A stretch of DNA of 64,000 bases from Escarpia spicata (taxonomy: Eukaryota > Annelida > Polychaeta > Sabellida > Siboglinidae). The stretch lies in assembly GCA_963995525.1 (NCBI GenBank), contig OZ023218.1:45928264-45992263 (forward strand), read 5' to 3'. The notes under the pieces are model-generated. The model saw only the letters and a list, made by a program, of their open reading frames with translations. It searched no databases and had not been told where the DNA came from. Below are positions 22,000 through 50,086 of this stretch, in pieces (the first letter of the stretch is position 1; the number at the start of each line of letters is the position of its first letter). A program made the position numbers and the translations under genes.

Positions 22000-23000
22000 G
22001 GGCTGGTTTCTGCCTCCAGCGATGACTGTTTGCTGTACTGTTATGTTGACTGGAGGAGGTTCGCTTGTATACATGTAGTTTCCTGTTTTATTGAAATGTG
22101 TAAGCCACAAAGAATGCGTACACATTTAATTACAGTTCATTAATTTTGCACCAGTATCTCCTTGATATTTCTGCTCAAAAGTGTCGAGATAGCTATTTCG
22201 AGCGGTAGTTAAATTTTTATCAGAATCAGGTAATCAATGGCTGGTGTAATTAGTACAAGTATGGTTCACTTGTTTAATTTAGTATTGATCTGAACGACGC
22301 GCACGCACACACGCACACTCACACACGCACACACGCACACACGCACACACATACACGAGTGGGCGTGCACACTTTATGGGGGCATTCAGTTTTTAATATT
22401 ATAGGTACACTATCACATAGACAAAAAGGGGCAGGATGGAATATCTCAATATCCACTACCTGTATGCAAAGGATCATAGGAACATTAATTTTGTTAAACA
22501 AATTGTCTAAACGTTACCCACAGGTTCGTTGTTGTCGTTCGTAATCATTCGACACAAACGGGGCCGGACTACGATTTCGCGTCCCCAAAGGTCGACAAGC
22601 CTTCTCTTGAGCACGTAATTCCCTTAGGCTTTGGAACGCTCTGTCTGTTGAGCTACGAAAGCAACGAGATTCTGCGTGTTCTAGGAATAATCGGTAGGCC
22701 CTTCTCTTCCAACAAGTTTTCTCATAATTTTAGATATGTGTAATAATCTTGTTTACATCTACTTTCATTGTTTTATAACGTGTAATAATATGTATAAATA
22801 AATAAATAAATTTCATTTTATTTTGGTTTGATGATGCGTCAGTCCACATCTGTTCTGATGACACTGTCACTATCGATCTACAATCGTACGCCCCAACTAA
22901 GAAAGGACTAATGTCAAATTGTCAATCTGCAAATGGTAGGCCTAAGACTGACAAACAAACAAACCTCCTCGGTCAAATACAAACAGCATATGTCAGTTGG
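22000..23000. other. Intergenic; CA microsatellite and weak tRNA-like stretch
   Basis: A (CA/GC)n microsatellite lies at about 22296-22352. On the minus strand, about 22660-22575 has an A-box-like 'tagctcaacagacagagcg', as in tRNA-derived SINE heads, but no clear B box. No gene is seen. Confidence 0.4.
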
Positions 23001-23410
23001 GTTGTGACTAGGGCCGGAACGGTACACCGGTGCGATATACGATAGCAGGCAAAAGAGTATACCCGATGCTAGCCAAACTGGCCAAGTGTGTTCTGTCGAC
23101 ACCGGGAACATCTGTTCCAGGTGAACGTGTGTTCAGCACATCTGGGGACATCGTGGCAGCTAAGCGTGGCCACATTGCTGTTGCAAATAGCCAGCTGGAG
23201 TGATATGCAAGACTGCAAGTGCAACAGGTGCAGCCGAATCTGAAACAATGGACTTCGTTTCAATGGTTCACAGTAAATAAACGAGTGTTTTAGTTGCTGT
23301 GCCATTATAGTCAATGTAGTCTGTATCGCGATACGTATCGTATCATGACATCTGTATCGCGATACCTATCGTATCGCGAAGTACTGTATCGTTCCGGCCC
23401 TAGTTGTGAC
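23001..23410 (+). mobile_element. Short hAT element with TIRs and 8-bp target duplication
   Basis: The element 23009-23402 (394 bp) has 13-bp inverted ends ('tagggccggaacg' and its exact complement) and is flanked on both sides by 'gttgtgac' (23001-23008 and 23403-23410). An 8-bp target duplication is the hAT hallmark. Inside is the dimerisation-domain relic of a hAT transposase (23066-23203), so it is an internal deletion derivative that would need a transposase in trans. Two copies of a 'tctgtatcgcgatac' unit lie before the right end. Confidence 0.92.
23066..23203 (+). pseudogene. hAT transposase C-terminal dimerisation domain fragment
   Basis: 45 codons with 'LAKCVLSTPGTSVPGERVFS' followed by 'TSGDIVAAKRGHI', corresponding to the conserved TSVPSERVFS-x-AG block of hAT (ZBED-like) transposases. 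The catalytic DDE region is absent. Confidence 0.9.
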
Positions 23411-24972
23411 GTATAGTGCGAAGGGCGACTTACAAATACATTAATTATAAGGTGATCTTGCAGACTATTCCGCACTGAAGTGTCCTTATATTCCCATCCA
23501 TTCAATGGGGTCTGACCTCTGCATACCACGCACAGGAAGAGATGTGTTATTAATGGAAAGATAGAGTAGCGATTCGCAAGTACAGCTGACGTTAGCGTTA
23601 AAGTGTAAGGGGTCAATATTTATTGCTGCACCCGCGAACCCAGCACGGGCTAGTATCTGTGCTGCATTCCACAACCCGGTCTAGACTGAAGTTATTGTCT
23701 GTATCAAAGAGTCTTGTGCCGCTCCTTGTCGTGGTTCACTTGGGATCAGTCCAACAAGGAGAACGGTTTCCTGCTTTTGCTATTGTTGGTGCCAGTGACG
23801 ATGCTGCTGTGGCTGCTTCTGCCCTAACCTTACTGTTAAAGGGACGTAGTATGTTCGTCTGCTCGGAATTAGCGGTCGTAGTATTTTGTAACAGGAAATA
23901 TGCTCTGTTGAACGTGGTAATATTGAACATCAAATGATATAGCAGTTACCTCTGCCCGATTCGGCCGTATTGCCAATAAAGCTTATTTTGAAACTGGATG
24001 TTTTGTTTACTATTTGAACATGTTCCCGAGGTCGTGCCTTCAAATTGAGACCGTTGTTACGGGCTTACTAAACAACATTTGGCGGGCAATATACATTCAA
24101 CACATTTAGCATAGTCTTAAGAACATTATATTAATTAGTAAATGAAAAATAGGAACTGAGGCTACCAATCAACTCAGCCAGTCGGCAGTATTCCTGTCTG
24201 GCAATTACTAACTTAGCCCGTTTGGCTGGTTCATATGTCGCTGTTCCTTCCATCACGCCCATAAATTATGAGTATGTGCAACTAATTAACGGTCCTTGTC
24301 ATCATGTAATTTTCGTCATAGCGGACGTTTTCAATGATGTCCTAGATTTAGTAAACCAGTGTTATAATATGTCTGTCTATTCGAACATAGAAAGGGATTG
24401 TCTATAAGGATCAAGACTAGTAGAATGGAATGCTATTAACATGTTTTAATTAGAGTCCCTACCGTTGATGTGTCCTGATATGAAATACTTTTATTTTAAT
24501 TACTTGCATTATAAACACAATTACTACTTGTAGACACTAATAATAGGAGTCCGACATCGACATAAAGTTAGTAAACATTCATCAAAAACAGCATGCTTTA
24601 TCTAAAACTTTAAACAGACAAGGCTAAGGTACGAAGCAATCCTTACAATATATTAATAATATATGTGAACGCTAATAACGTTATGTTATGGTGTATAGAG
24701 CCAAACAGTTTTGCCTTTTTTCAATAAACATTTTACCAGATCCTATCAGACCAATTGAGTCAGGTGAAAATAAATTTATATATATATATATATATGACAG
24801 AAAGCAGGCAAATTCGATTGAATGCAAATGTTTCAAGTTGAAATGCTGCTTTCGATAACTGCATACAAATGTTTTGGGGTTGCAGTCGTGTGTATTGGTT
24901 TTATACTAAAATGTGTGATACATTTACAATACAACACAACAAAATGTACAACAAGAAAGACCATGATTCCAC
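23411..24972. other. Intergenic, no gene seen
   Basis: A plus-strand AATAAA lies near 23977, but no exon leading to it is identifiable. An AT microsatellite lies at about 24776-24796. Open frames under 105 codons have no recognisable motifs. Confidence 0.4.
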
Positions 24973-25275
24973 AACGTGCTTATTAGGGAATATTTTCAAC
25001 TAGCTTGTTGTGAAAATGGATTAACAGGTCAGACAAAGATTCTATCACCTGCTTGTTACACAGCATATTTTCAAACAAAATGTTGTGAAACAAAATTCAA
25101 AAGTTTGCCAATGACTGTACAAGGTGCTCATTACGAAGGATATTTTGAATGAGCATATTGTGAAAGTGGATTTACAAGTCGACAAAGATTGCAAAATATT
25201 CTAACGATTTAGCTCACTACAGAGCACCTTTCAGTCTGACAAAGGGCACATTGTGAAGCTACACAAGTCAATGTA
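24973..25275. repeat. Degenerate ~100-bp tandem repeat, 3-4 copies
   Basis: The pattern gctNattac/agggaatattttcaa, then a 'gttgtgaaa' block and 'gacaaagatt', recurs at about 24978, 25050, 25127 and 25210 with much divergence. It is an old tandem array. Confidence 0.55.
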
Positions 25276-26738
25276 AGAATCAATACCAGATATGTAGTTT
25301 ATTATGCAGTAACAAATATGTATCAGGTGCACAATTTAACAATAATTACAAACATTTATGCAGTTAATATTATTTTTGTTTGGGAATGCTTATCGATTTT
25401 GAGATTGACCAAACCTTGTATCTTGATGCGCCTCTGACCTTGGTTTCCATGGATTTAAGTGGAACAAAAGTTGTCTTATTATTATTCAACAGCAGATATT
25501 TTGAGTTTGCATTAGAAGGCAAATGCACGGGAAATGTCCTGGCTGCATTTGAAAGCACATTGAAATGCAATTTTGTTAACAAGCCTGGTAGACGGGTCGA
25601 TCTTTGTGAAAAAAATAATTTGGGAACCTTTCTTACACTCAATCAATCAGTACTTTATTTCCAACACTAAAATCATAATTAAAACTGTTACAGAAATATA
25701 TGCTTTTGTAAATGCAACAAAACAATAACACATCTATAATTTAATATTTCTTTAATATAGTGTAGCATCATTTTTGACATGGAAAATGCACCCAACACAC
25801 AAATTGACTCCTAATTTATTCTAACACACTAAGAGATATAAACCTATGACAGTATTTATAAACACATAGGATACCTCATCTTAAGAAAACACATTTTAAA
25901 ATAGTGATGAACTTGTATTTCAACATGAAATTCCAAGATTTATTTTAGATAATCATCTTCTGTCTTTGGTGAGCGTATTTAATAACACACAGTTTGGTAA
26001 GCATAAAACTTAAATTCTTTGGTCGTACCTGCAGTTTCCCATTCCCTGCCATGGCAACAAAATATCATATCATATCAACATTTCTACAATATCACCAACA
26101 ACCTACAGTAAAATAACTAGAAACAATCAACAAAGAGGTCTCTGGTTGCCATCTGATTAATTGAATCATGCTACCATGATGAGTAGAATTCTCTCCTGCT
26201 TGATAACAGCGTTCATGATTAGAAAACTTACATATGACATTGATAAAGAACTTTCAAAAAGCACCACCAGAAGAATGACAAGAGCTAAAAACGACAAACT
26301 GCATGATTTATTACGATTATCATCAATTTACCTGCCCTCCTGGATATAATATCTTTTAAATATGTAATATCACATATAGAAAACTAAAAAAAGATTTGCG
26401 TATCATCGCCACCATTACTGTTGCCAACATGCATATCGATGCAAGATACACGGTTAGATTGCTTGTAAATACCTCAACTCGTCTGACTGTTTTCCTTAAC
26501 CATTATCATAGCAGATTAAAATTATGAAAAAATACATATGTAAATGCAAAACGTATTAACTCCAACACTGAATCATGGTAAACACAAGCACGTTGGGTTC
26601 AAATTAATCAAGCACATTCATATTAATTTACGTAGCCTGTATAGATCTGTGAAACATAGTGAAACGGGATGTGGACAACCACAGAGTTATCACAAACATT
26701 GAACCCGTGCAGTGGTGTCTCGTCTGAGTATAGCCATG
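25276..26738 (-). other. CPOX downstream region / probable 3' UTR
   Basis: AT-rich sequence follows the CPOX stop (26739-26741). Several minus-strand AATAAA-like hexamers occur but I cannot choose the real poly(A) site. A pair of overlapping ~90-codon frames at 25370-25670 shows no recognisable domain, and I do not call it a gene. Confidence 0.4.
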
Positions 26739-43730
<16,992 letters not shown>

Positions 43731-44240
43731 CTTGCTTTCTGCAAAGTGAAGAAGCATTGACATCATGACTTATACTACACGCACCATCAAGATGAACATT
43801 GTCTGGCACATTGATACACTCTTTCTGAATCTGCAAACAGTTCCAGTTGCACTGTAAATTAATTGTTGTCTCTTCACTTGTGTCTCGTTTCACGAAAAGC
43901 TCATTTAAATGGAAATGTGTTAAAGGAAAACAAAAGGCAACGTTTTGGTGTTAAGCATCTAAAAGAGTTAATACAAACTAACAATTTCCAACTACAATCA
44001 CATTTTTAACGCCAGCGGTTTACCAGGAAAAACATTTTTGAACACACAACTACCGAATTTCTATGGACTACGCCATTGTTAGAAGAAAGTGACGTCACAC
44101 TGTCATAACTCGGTTCGTAAATTTTCTGCGTACTATTTGTTCCCAACTCCGTTAGGTGGCGATATGGTAAGTTTACCAATTAAACTATGTGCGCATGCGC
44201 TGTGACTGTGTAAATAAGATGGCTTTCCAATTCTTCGTAA
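43731..44240. promoter_or_regulatory. Presumed CPOX upstream/promoter region, possibly bidirectional
   Basis: It lies between the CPOX ATG exon and the plus-strand P2X7-like frame. It contains a perfect CRE palindrome (44090-44097) and an 'aagatggc' YY1-type sequence at 44216. No TATA box is obvious. A 62-bp stretch (43921-43982) has an inverted copy at 49110-49171. Confidence 0.45.
44090..44097. promoter_or_regulatory. CRE palindrome TGACGTCA
   Basis: A full consensus CREB/ATF site about 360 bp upstream of the CPOX ATG. It is a sequence match only, but full sites are rare by chance and typical of proximal promoters. Confidence 0.55.
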
Positions 44241-44527
44241 GACCACGAAAACCAAATCGATTTCGAAGCAGCTGGACACCGGTTTGAACCACAAAAACAA
44301 GGGCCTGTGTTGGAAGATAGGGCAGAGGTGCGTGCCGGTGGGCACGAACAGGAAGGCTCACGGGCAGTGGAAATGTTGAGGCGCATACCATGCCGAGATG
44401 AAATTGACTGGTGTCGGTGTGGAAAATGCCGCAGCGATCTCCTTGTTCAGGAACAAGAACTGAATATGTCTGCTGCCAGGAGGCGGTTGCTACTCGACAG
44501 CAACGCTGTTGGTGAAGGTAATTATTA
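44241..44527 (+). CDS. Possible P2X7-like intracellular-domain fragment
   Basis: The open frame reads 'GHRFEPQKQGPVLEDRAEV', then 'IPCRDEIDWCRCGKC'. 'FEP' followed by a DWCxCGxC cluster is the start of the zinc-type P2X7 C-terminal domain also found in stand-alone invertebrate proteins. The following M-x-T-x-E...CC part is not clear ('VQEQELNMSAARRR'), so it is diverged or broken. The nearest ATG (44219) is in another frame with a GTAAGA donor. A possible continuation near 44555-44756 ('PKFRAAYEQREM') is unlinked. It may be one exon of a gene, or a relic. Confidence 0.33.
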
Positions 44528-45632
44528 ATCTGTTTAGTTTATTGTTTAAATAACCGATGAGCCTAAGTTCCGGGCTGCGTATGAACAGCGAGAGATGATC
44601 GCTCGGGCCGGGACACGTCACTTGTCTTACATTTGGGATTGGTTGATGTTTAACGTTAGATCTCGCTCTCAGTGCCACTGGACTCAGTATTTGAACTTTG
44701 ACATGTCCATTTTCGAATACCACCCATGGCTGTACCCTCACCTTTTAAAAGAAATGTAGTTGAAGGGTTCCATGATTCATGTGAAACAAAACTGTACAGG
44801 GCAGAGCTATGATAGAAAATAAGCAGGAATTAACTCCCCTTTTGTTCTATCCCCGTCGACACTCTTCACATTCGCAGTAATGGCTATGCATGTATGAACA
44901 ATATGTGGCAGTACTACTTTTTAAACACATGACAGGTAGATAGATTATTTTTAACTTTATGCATACTGCAATTTTTCTGCCCAAAGTTTACATTGGCTCT
45001 TATGAATAAAATATACCTTGAACATTTTTCAGCCAGAGCCCCCATTTCTTTTGATGACAAAGAAAATGACCACCGTTTTGTGCAAATATTGACACATTTC
45101 AAAACTGCCTTCCTTAATCTGCATGATATTTCTATGGACCCAGGTATAATACTGGGCTGAATACAGTTAGAGGATCGTGATGCATTCTTTGTGAAATCTG
45201 TTCAGAATAATAATCCATGTTTGCCTAACATTCGTGTAAAACTATTATTTAAATGCTTAATTCATTGTTACAGGTGGACTGCTGTGCATTACAAACAGCA
45301 GGGGATTTAGAATTCTTTGTTTGGAGCAGGTGATGCTGCAGAATGGGAATTAGACCGTCCAACAAACAAGTACGTATATATGTGCATGCATTGTTACAAG
45401 ACCAGTGAAATGTGTTGTTAAATATTTATTGAAATGTATTAATAATGAACACAATACAACATCATAGTAGCACTAGCAATACAAATATATATAGATAATG
45501 TTATCAGCAATCTCATGCCTGATGCCCAAATTATTAACAATCTTCCATGGAAATTACTTAGTGGACTTACCATACGTCATCTACCATCCACATGCTAAGC
45601 AAATTCACATCATTGAACTGACTACCATTTGA
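44528..45632. other. No firm gene; possible worn coding pieces
   Basis: Plus-strand stretches near 44555-44756 ('RHLSYIWDWLMFNVRSRSQC') and 45250-45330 ('RWTAVHYKQQG') look protein-like but are interrupted and unassigned. Confidence 0.3.
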
Positions 45633-45929
45633 ACCTAACATCAAGAAAGATCATGTATTCAAAACTAACAAGTATGTCGCACTAATCCATGATGTAAACA
45701 ATAACGGAATAATATCAGAATTAACATGCATTGAAATAGGTTGCAGAGGCTATGTATCTGAACCCAACAAATCTAAGACTGACAACCTCCTTAAAATATC
45801 TTGGAATAAAACCACCAACAAAACAACTAATTCAATCGTATGCTTGTCTAAACTAGCCCTGCTAACGCCATTCACCCTTTCTAAATGTAAAGATGAACCA
45901 CACTGGTTTGACCCAAGACTAATTTAAAT
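45633..45929 (+). mobile_element. Retroelement C-terminal remnant
   Basis: About 98 codons to TAA with 'KTNKYVALIHDVNNNGIISE' and 'IEIGCRGYVSEPNKS'. This Y-x-L...GxRGY arrangement is the short C-terminal domain found after the RT in some retroelement polyproteins. Upstream 'NLPWKLLSG' near 45540 may belong to it. No RT remains. Confidence 0.5.
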
Positions 45930-46173
45930 ATGATGACCATCACCCCAATATGACAATAATTACAAAATAAAATTTCCCTCAACAGCAAGTAATCCTATAC
46001 GTAAATTTGTTCATTTTCAATACGACTTACTTTAACCATTAGTCATTATTGACCTTAGGCTGCTACAATATACTACGAGGGGGGACAACACGAGGGATAC
46101 CAAGCTGGACTTGAAAACTAAACTAGATAATGTACATGTGACCTATGAAGGTGTAGGTGGGTGGTGGCAGTAT

Positions 46174-48842
46174 TTACTGTTTCTTTACAAATTGACTGAC
46201 TCTTGCTGCCAGCAGATCCTCCTCTGGTTTTGGGACATCTGCCCCAGTGACTGTGATCGGATGCATTGTGATATTTCTTTATAAACACATCACTCGATCC
46301 GTGAGCATTTGTAGGTGGGTACGTGGGTTCACCTTGTCTGGGCTGGGACGTGGTCGGTAGTTCCACGCCAGAGCAGACAACATCAATCTAGCTTTCATTC
46401 CTACAGTGAATAATAGTGCATGCAATATTCTAATAAAATGTCTGCAAACAACTGATGTAACACACCAGTCTATATGTTGTTAGTAAGCTGCTGTTATTTA
46501 CCTTATGACTGTAGCATTCAGTGAACTTTAAAGTGCTTTTCCTGTGTAAAGTGTTGGTTGTTTTTAGTAACAATACAATGGCCAATCATGGTAATCATAC
46601 TGGTACATTAGTAAAACGATACTGATCCTTACAAATAAGGCATTCCATCATCACATTCCTTCACATAATTTATTATAACTTGTTTTTTTCTTCTTAATTT
46701 CTGTATCTACTGTATATACAGTCACTGTATTTTGATATCATGTTTTGATTTTATATTTCTTTAATAAAATTGGTGATAATGACATGAGTGCTCTTATTTA
46801 TTTCATTACAGACAATTGCATTCTGGAATGTAATTATTACACGGAGATGTAATTTATTACACGGAGATGTAATTTATTACACTCAAGTAACTGTACTCAT
46901 AAATGTATACAGCAACTGGTTACAAGGATTAGGTAGGGTGATACAGAATGAGCACTATCCATCTGTGTATTCGCCCCCTCACAACTGAGTGACTAAACTA
47001 CTGAAAAGTTGGTCATCAGGAACTTTGACTATGTAACATTTTTGGTCCCATACATAAGTCGGTGGTCCACATATTAACACATAACATGTTAACAGCATTT
47101 ACATTATCAGTTTTTTAAGTCTGAATAAACACATTTACTGATAAGGTAGTAGTCATGCTGGCTGGTACTTTTAAGTAGCCATCCTGAAAAAAACGAGTTG
47201 GATGCCTATGAAATGCAGTAATCACGAAAACTTATTATAATGTTAGTTATGCATAGGAGCTGATTTAGTGTATTTGGGATTCAAGTCGGTGACTGGAATT
47301 CACCTTGCACTACTTGGGTCGTTGTCCCTACTCATCATCTACTCATTGCAAATCTAAAGGTTACTTGTTGCTTTGGACATGCCTCAGGTATAAAATGAAT
47401 ACATATCAAGTTTGGTACTTACTCCAGCAACTGTGCGTCACCGTTGCATGTTACACAACACCACCACAGATGGTTTGATACATTCTGTATCCAATGAAGG
47501 AGGTCCTCGCATCCCTTGCCTCGGCCCTTCGCAGTAAACTTGCGGTTGATGCCTTTCCCCATGTGCCACATCATGTTGGTGATCGAGCTGAAATGCAAGT
47601 TACAATTATTTATATTTTTGATACAAATTCAAGATATATTCACAACAGCTGTTACCTGTTTTTGCTGTTAGTGTACAAAAAAACAAGTTCGTGAAGATGT
47701 GTACACATGGTATATTATTAAAGATATTTCGACAATATATGATTATTGAGTGATGCCAGTATTTTTATAATACAAACATGGTGTATCTGGTGAGCTCATT
47801 GATAACTATATTTGGATCACATAATTACTCCTAGAGATATCCTTCCAAATGTTGAATTTAAATGTTTTTTTAGAAAATGGCCATCAAATGTGGCATAACG
47901 GATAAAAATTACTTGATATTGACACCATTATTCCATGGATAAGAGTGGTTTAAAGGTATGTCGTTGTTGTAAAATGATATCTATTCACAGTAAACATAAT
48001 AAGCTATCATAATCTGGCATAAACATTTTTTTCTTCAAAAAAAAACACTTTCACCTGGGTTGCATCTCCTTAACTAAAATTGAATAACATTATGTAATTT
48101 TACTAAATACAAATGAAGCCATTTAATTTTTGTTACAATAGAGTATATAGTGATATTCTTCGTCACATAAACATTAGTCACAAATAATTATATACGAAAT
48201 CCAATTATATAACATCATGACATAAATGATAGGCCAAACATTTCAATATATGACAATGTCTAATGCAATATTATACAATAAGTTTTGCAATGTTATAAAC
48301 GACAATCATTCTAGCCCATGTTAATCCGTTACTGTAATATCGCTCACGCGACTTGATTGCCGTTAACTTTTGCTATTCGGCTATCTTCTAAAGACTAAAC
48401 TCTTTATGGTACAATTTAGTACATTCTGGTACTGTTCTAGCTTGCCTCCAGCATATCTTGCATCTCAAGTGTCAACAAATTATAATTGGATACCAAGTAA
48501 CTCGGTACTAACCTTCTTGCGATCGATTTCTTGGCGGCGGCGCGTTTGATCGAAAATATGCGTCGCTTCGACGGCTGAGGTCCGTGACTAAAATATCGTA
48601 GGCACTGCACCTGTCTTCAAACATCGACGTCGGCAACGTTTTGTCGGATCTTGTGTCATTAACTGACGATATAGATTTCCTTCGAAGCACGTTTCTTCAA
48701 AATGATCTGAACATAGTGCGTTGTATTTCGAAGGCTTCCAACCAGCCCGTCCACAGTTGTGAATCCACTATTTCACTTCTGGCTCATTATCCTTCGCCGT
48801 ACTATTGTTACAACCGTATGTAGAGCAGTCTGGCACATTGCA
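46174..48842 (-). pseudogene. Decayed THAP-domain transposon-derived gene
   Basis: Three exon-like parts were found. (1) 48842-48513 is a THAP zinc finger: 'CSTYGCNNS', 'GRAGWKPSKYNALCSDHFEE' and 'AVPTIF', ending at a GTTAGT donor. The segment with the usual FHxFP is missing and two in-frame TAG codons occur. (2) 47587-47423 has AG/GTAAGT ends and 54 codons: 'NMMWHMGKGINRKFTAKGRG', 'KGCEDLLHWI' and 'SNHLWWCCVTCNGDAQLL', a block seen in many THAP-linked invertebrate proteins. (3) 46400-46174 is the C-terminal 'GMKARLMLSALAWN...' with an in-frame TAA before 'VPKPEEDLLAARVSQF'. Linking exons were not found. It is dead as read. Confidence 0.7.
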
Positions 48843-49109
48843 AGTCACGTTTTCACTGTAAGCTCAACTTATACTAATATAATGAACCACATCTCATTAA
48901 CATGAACCAACTACGCAAACTACACAAGACAGTGTGTCGTACACTGTAAAAATAATGCTGCTCGTTGATTGGTTGCTTTCGGCCAAATGAATGCGTCATC
49001 ACTAAGATGGCAGTCTACATGTTATCGCAGATTTCGTTAGAATCTTCCACTTTAAGACTACATTCCAAGTAAACCACTGAACTGAAAATTTTGATTGTAG
49101 ATGCAAATG

Positions 49110-49171
49110 GTTAGTTTGTGCTAACTCTTTTAGGTGCTTAACACCACAACGTTACCTTTTGTTTTCCTTTA
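49110..49171 (+). repeat. 62-bp inverted copy of CPOX upstream sequence
   Basis: It matches the reverse complement of 43921-43982 at 57 of 62 positions, through 'ttagtttgt', 'taactcttttag', 'tgcttaacacca' and 'ccttttgttttccttta'. The two lie 5.2 kb apart in opposite orientation. Confidence 0.88.
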
Positions 49172-49350
49172 AAAAAATTGGGCCATTATCTTGAAAATTA
49201 TGGGCAAGACTTGCCAGGTTTCCACAATCCACAAACTAGACTGCAAGTGAAACAAATTAGAACTGATTTAGTAGAATTTCTGGTATTAAATTAATTAATT
49301 GCCACCCCTTAAGTGGATGATTCCAAGTAATGAAACAGACAGAACAGAAT
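49172..49350 (+). repeat. Dispersed repeat, copy 1
   Basis: It shares 'ggtttccacaatcca', 'gaaacaaattagaac', 'ttaattaattgccacc' and 'gatgattccaagtaatgaaa' with 54838-55020 in the same order and orientation. Confidence 0.88.
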
Positions 49351-49690
49351 AAAACAGAAGTGGATTTATTTATCCAGACTGTACATCCAATAATAATATG
49401 ACAAATAAAATATTATAATATAAAAAGGTGCACAATGAGGATGATGGAGACTCCCACTAAGACTAGAAAAGGAGTCGCTACCTTGGGAGCCGCACATAGT
49501 AAGTATAATTATAGTTCAGTTTCTGTTGAAAGAAAAAAACAAGTTGTCTATTATGTAGGACATAAGTTGTAACATAAATTAAGGTACATCGTCAGTGAAA
49601 AAACCAGGATAGATTATTTTATTATAAGATGTGTGTTCATAGAATGTGGTGAGGTAAACAGGTAAAAGTGTTTTATGGTGTTTGGGTGCG

Positions 49691-49775
49691 GGTGAGGTCA
49701 TTGTGGTTGATTGTGTGTGGGTGAGGTCATTGTGGTTGATTGTGTGTGGGTGAGGTCATTGTGGTTGATTGCGTG
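49691..49775. repeat. 28-bp tandem repeat, 3 copies
   Basis: The unit 'gtgaggtcattgtggttgat' + 'tgtgtgtgg' is repeated with little change. Confidence 0.9.
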
Positions 49776-50086
49776 CTTACTTGCAGGCATAACAGTTAAT
49801 GTTTATGCACGTGTTGTTGTAATTTTGAATAAAATGGTTCTTAGCATAGTTTGTAAACTCTGTGTACACACCGCATACAGTTTAGCTGTCACACTAAGGG
49901 AAGTGTTGTTATTGTGTTTGGTAAACTGTATTTAAGACATAGTTTTGCAAATGAATGATTTGTACCGTAAATGTGAATTTTGTATTGGTTGCGTGTATTG
50001 TGACCATGAATCATGGTATTTGTAGCTATTTTACAATGTAGAAGGTGAGCAAGTAATTTGTTATGTATAAATTTATGGTAAAATTA

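Noticed and set aside
23623..23937. 104-codon plus-strand frame
   Set aside because: Ends upstream of an AATAAA and looks tempting, but no domain, partner exon or start context was found.
25370..25670. Overlapping 90- and 96-codon frames on both strands
   Set aside because: No motif and no splice support, in an AT-rich region just past CPOX. Probably chance within the 3' flank.
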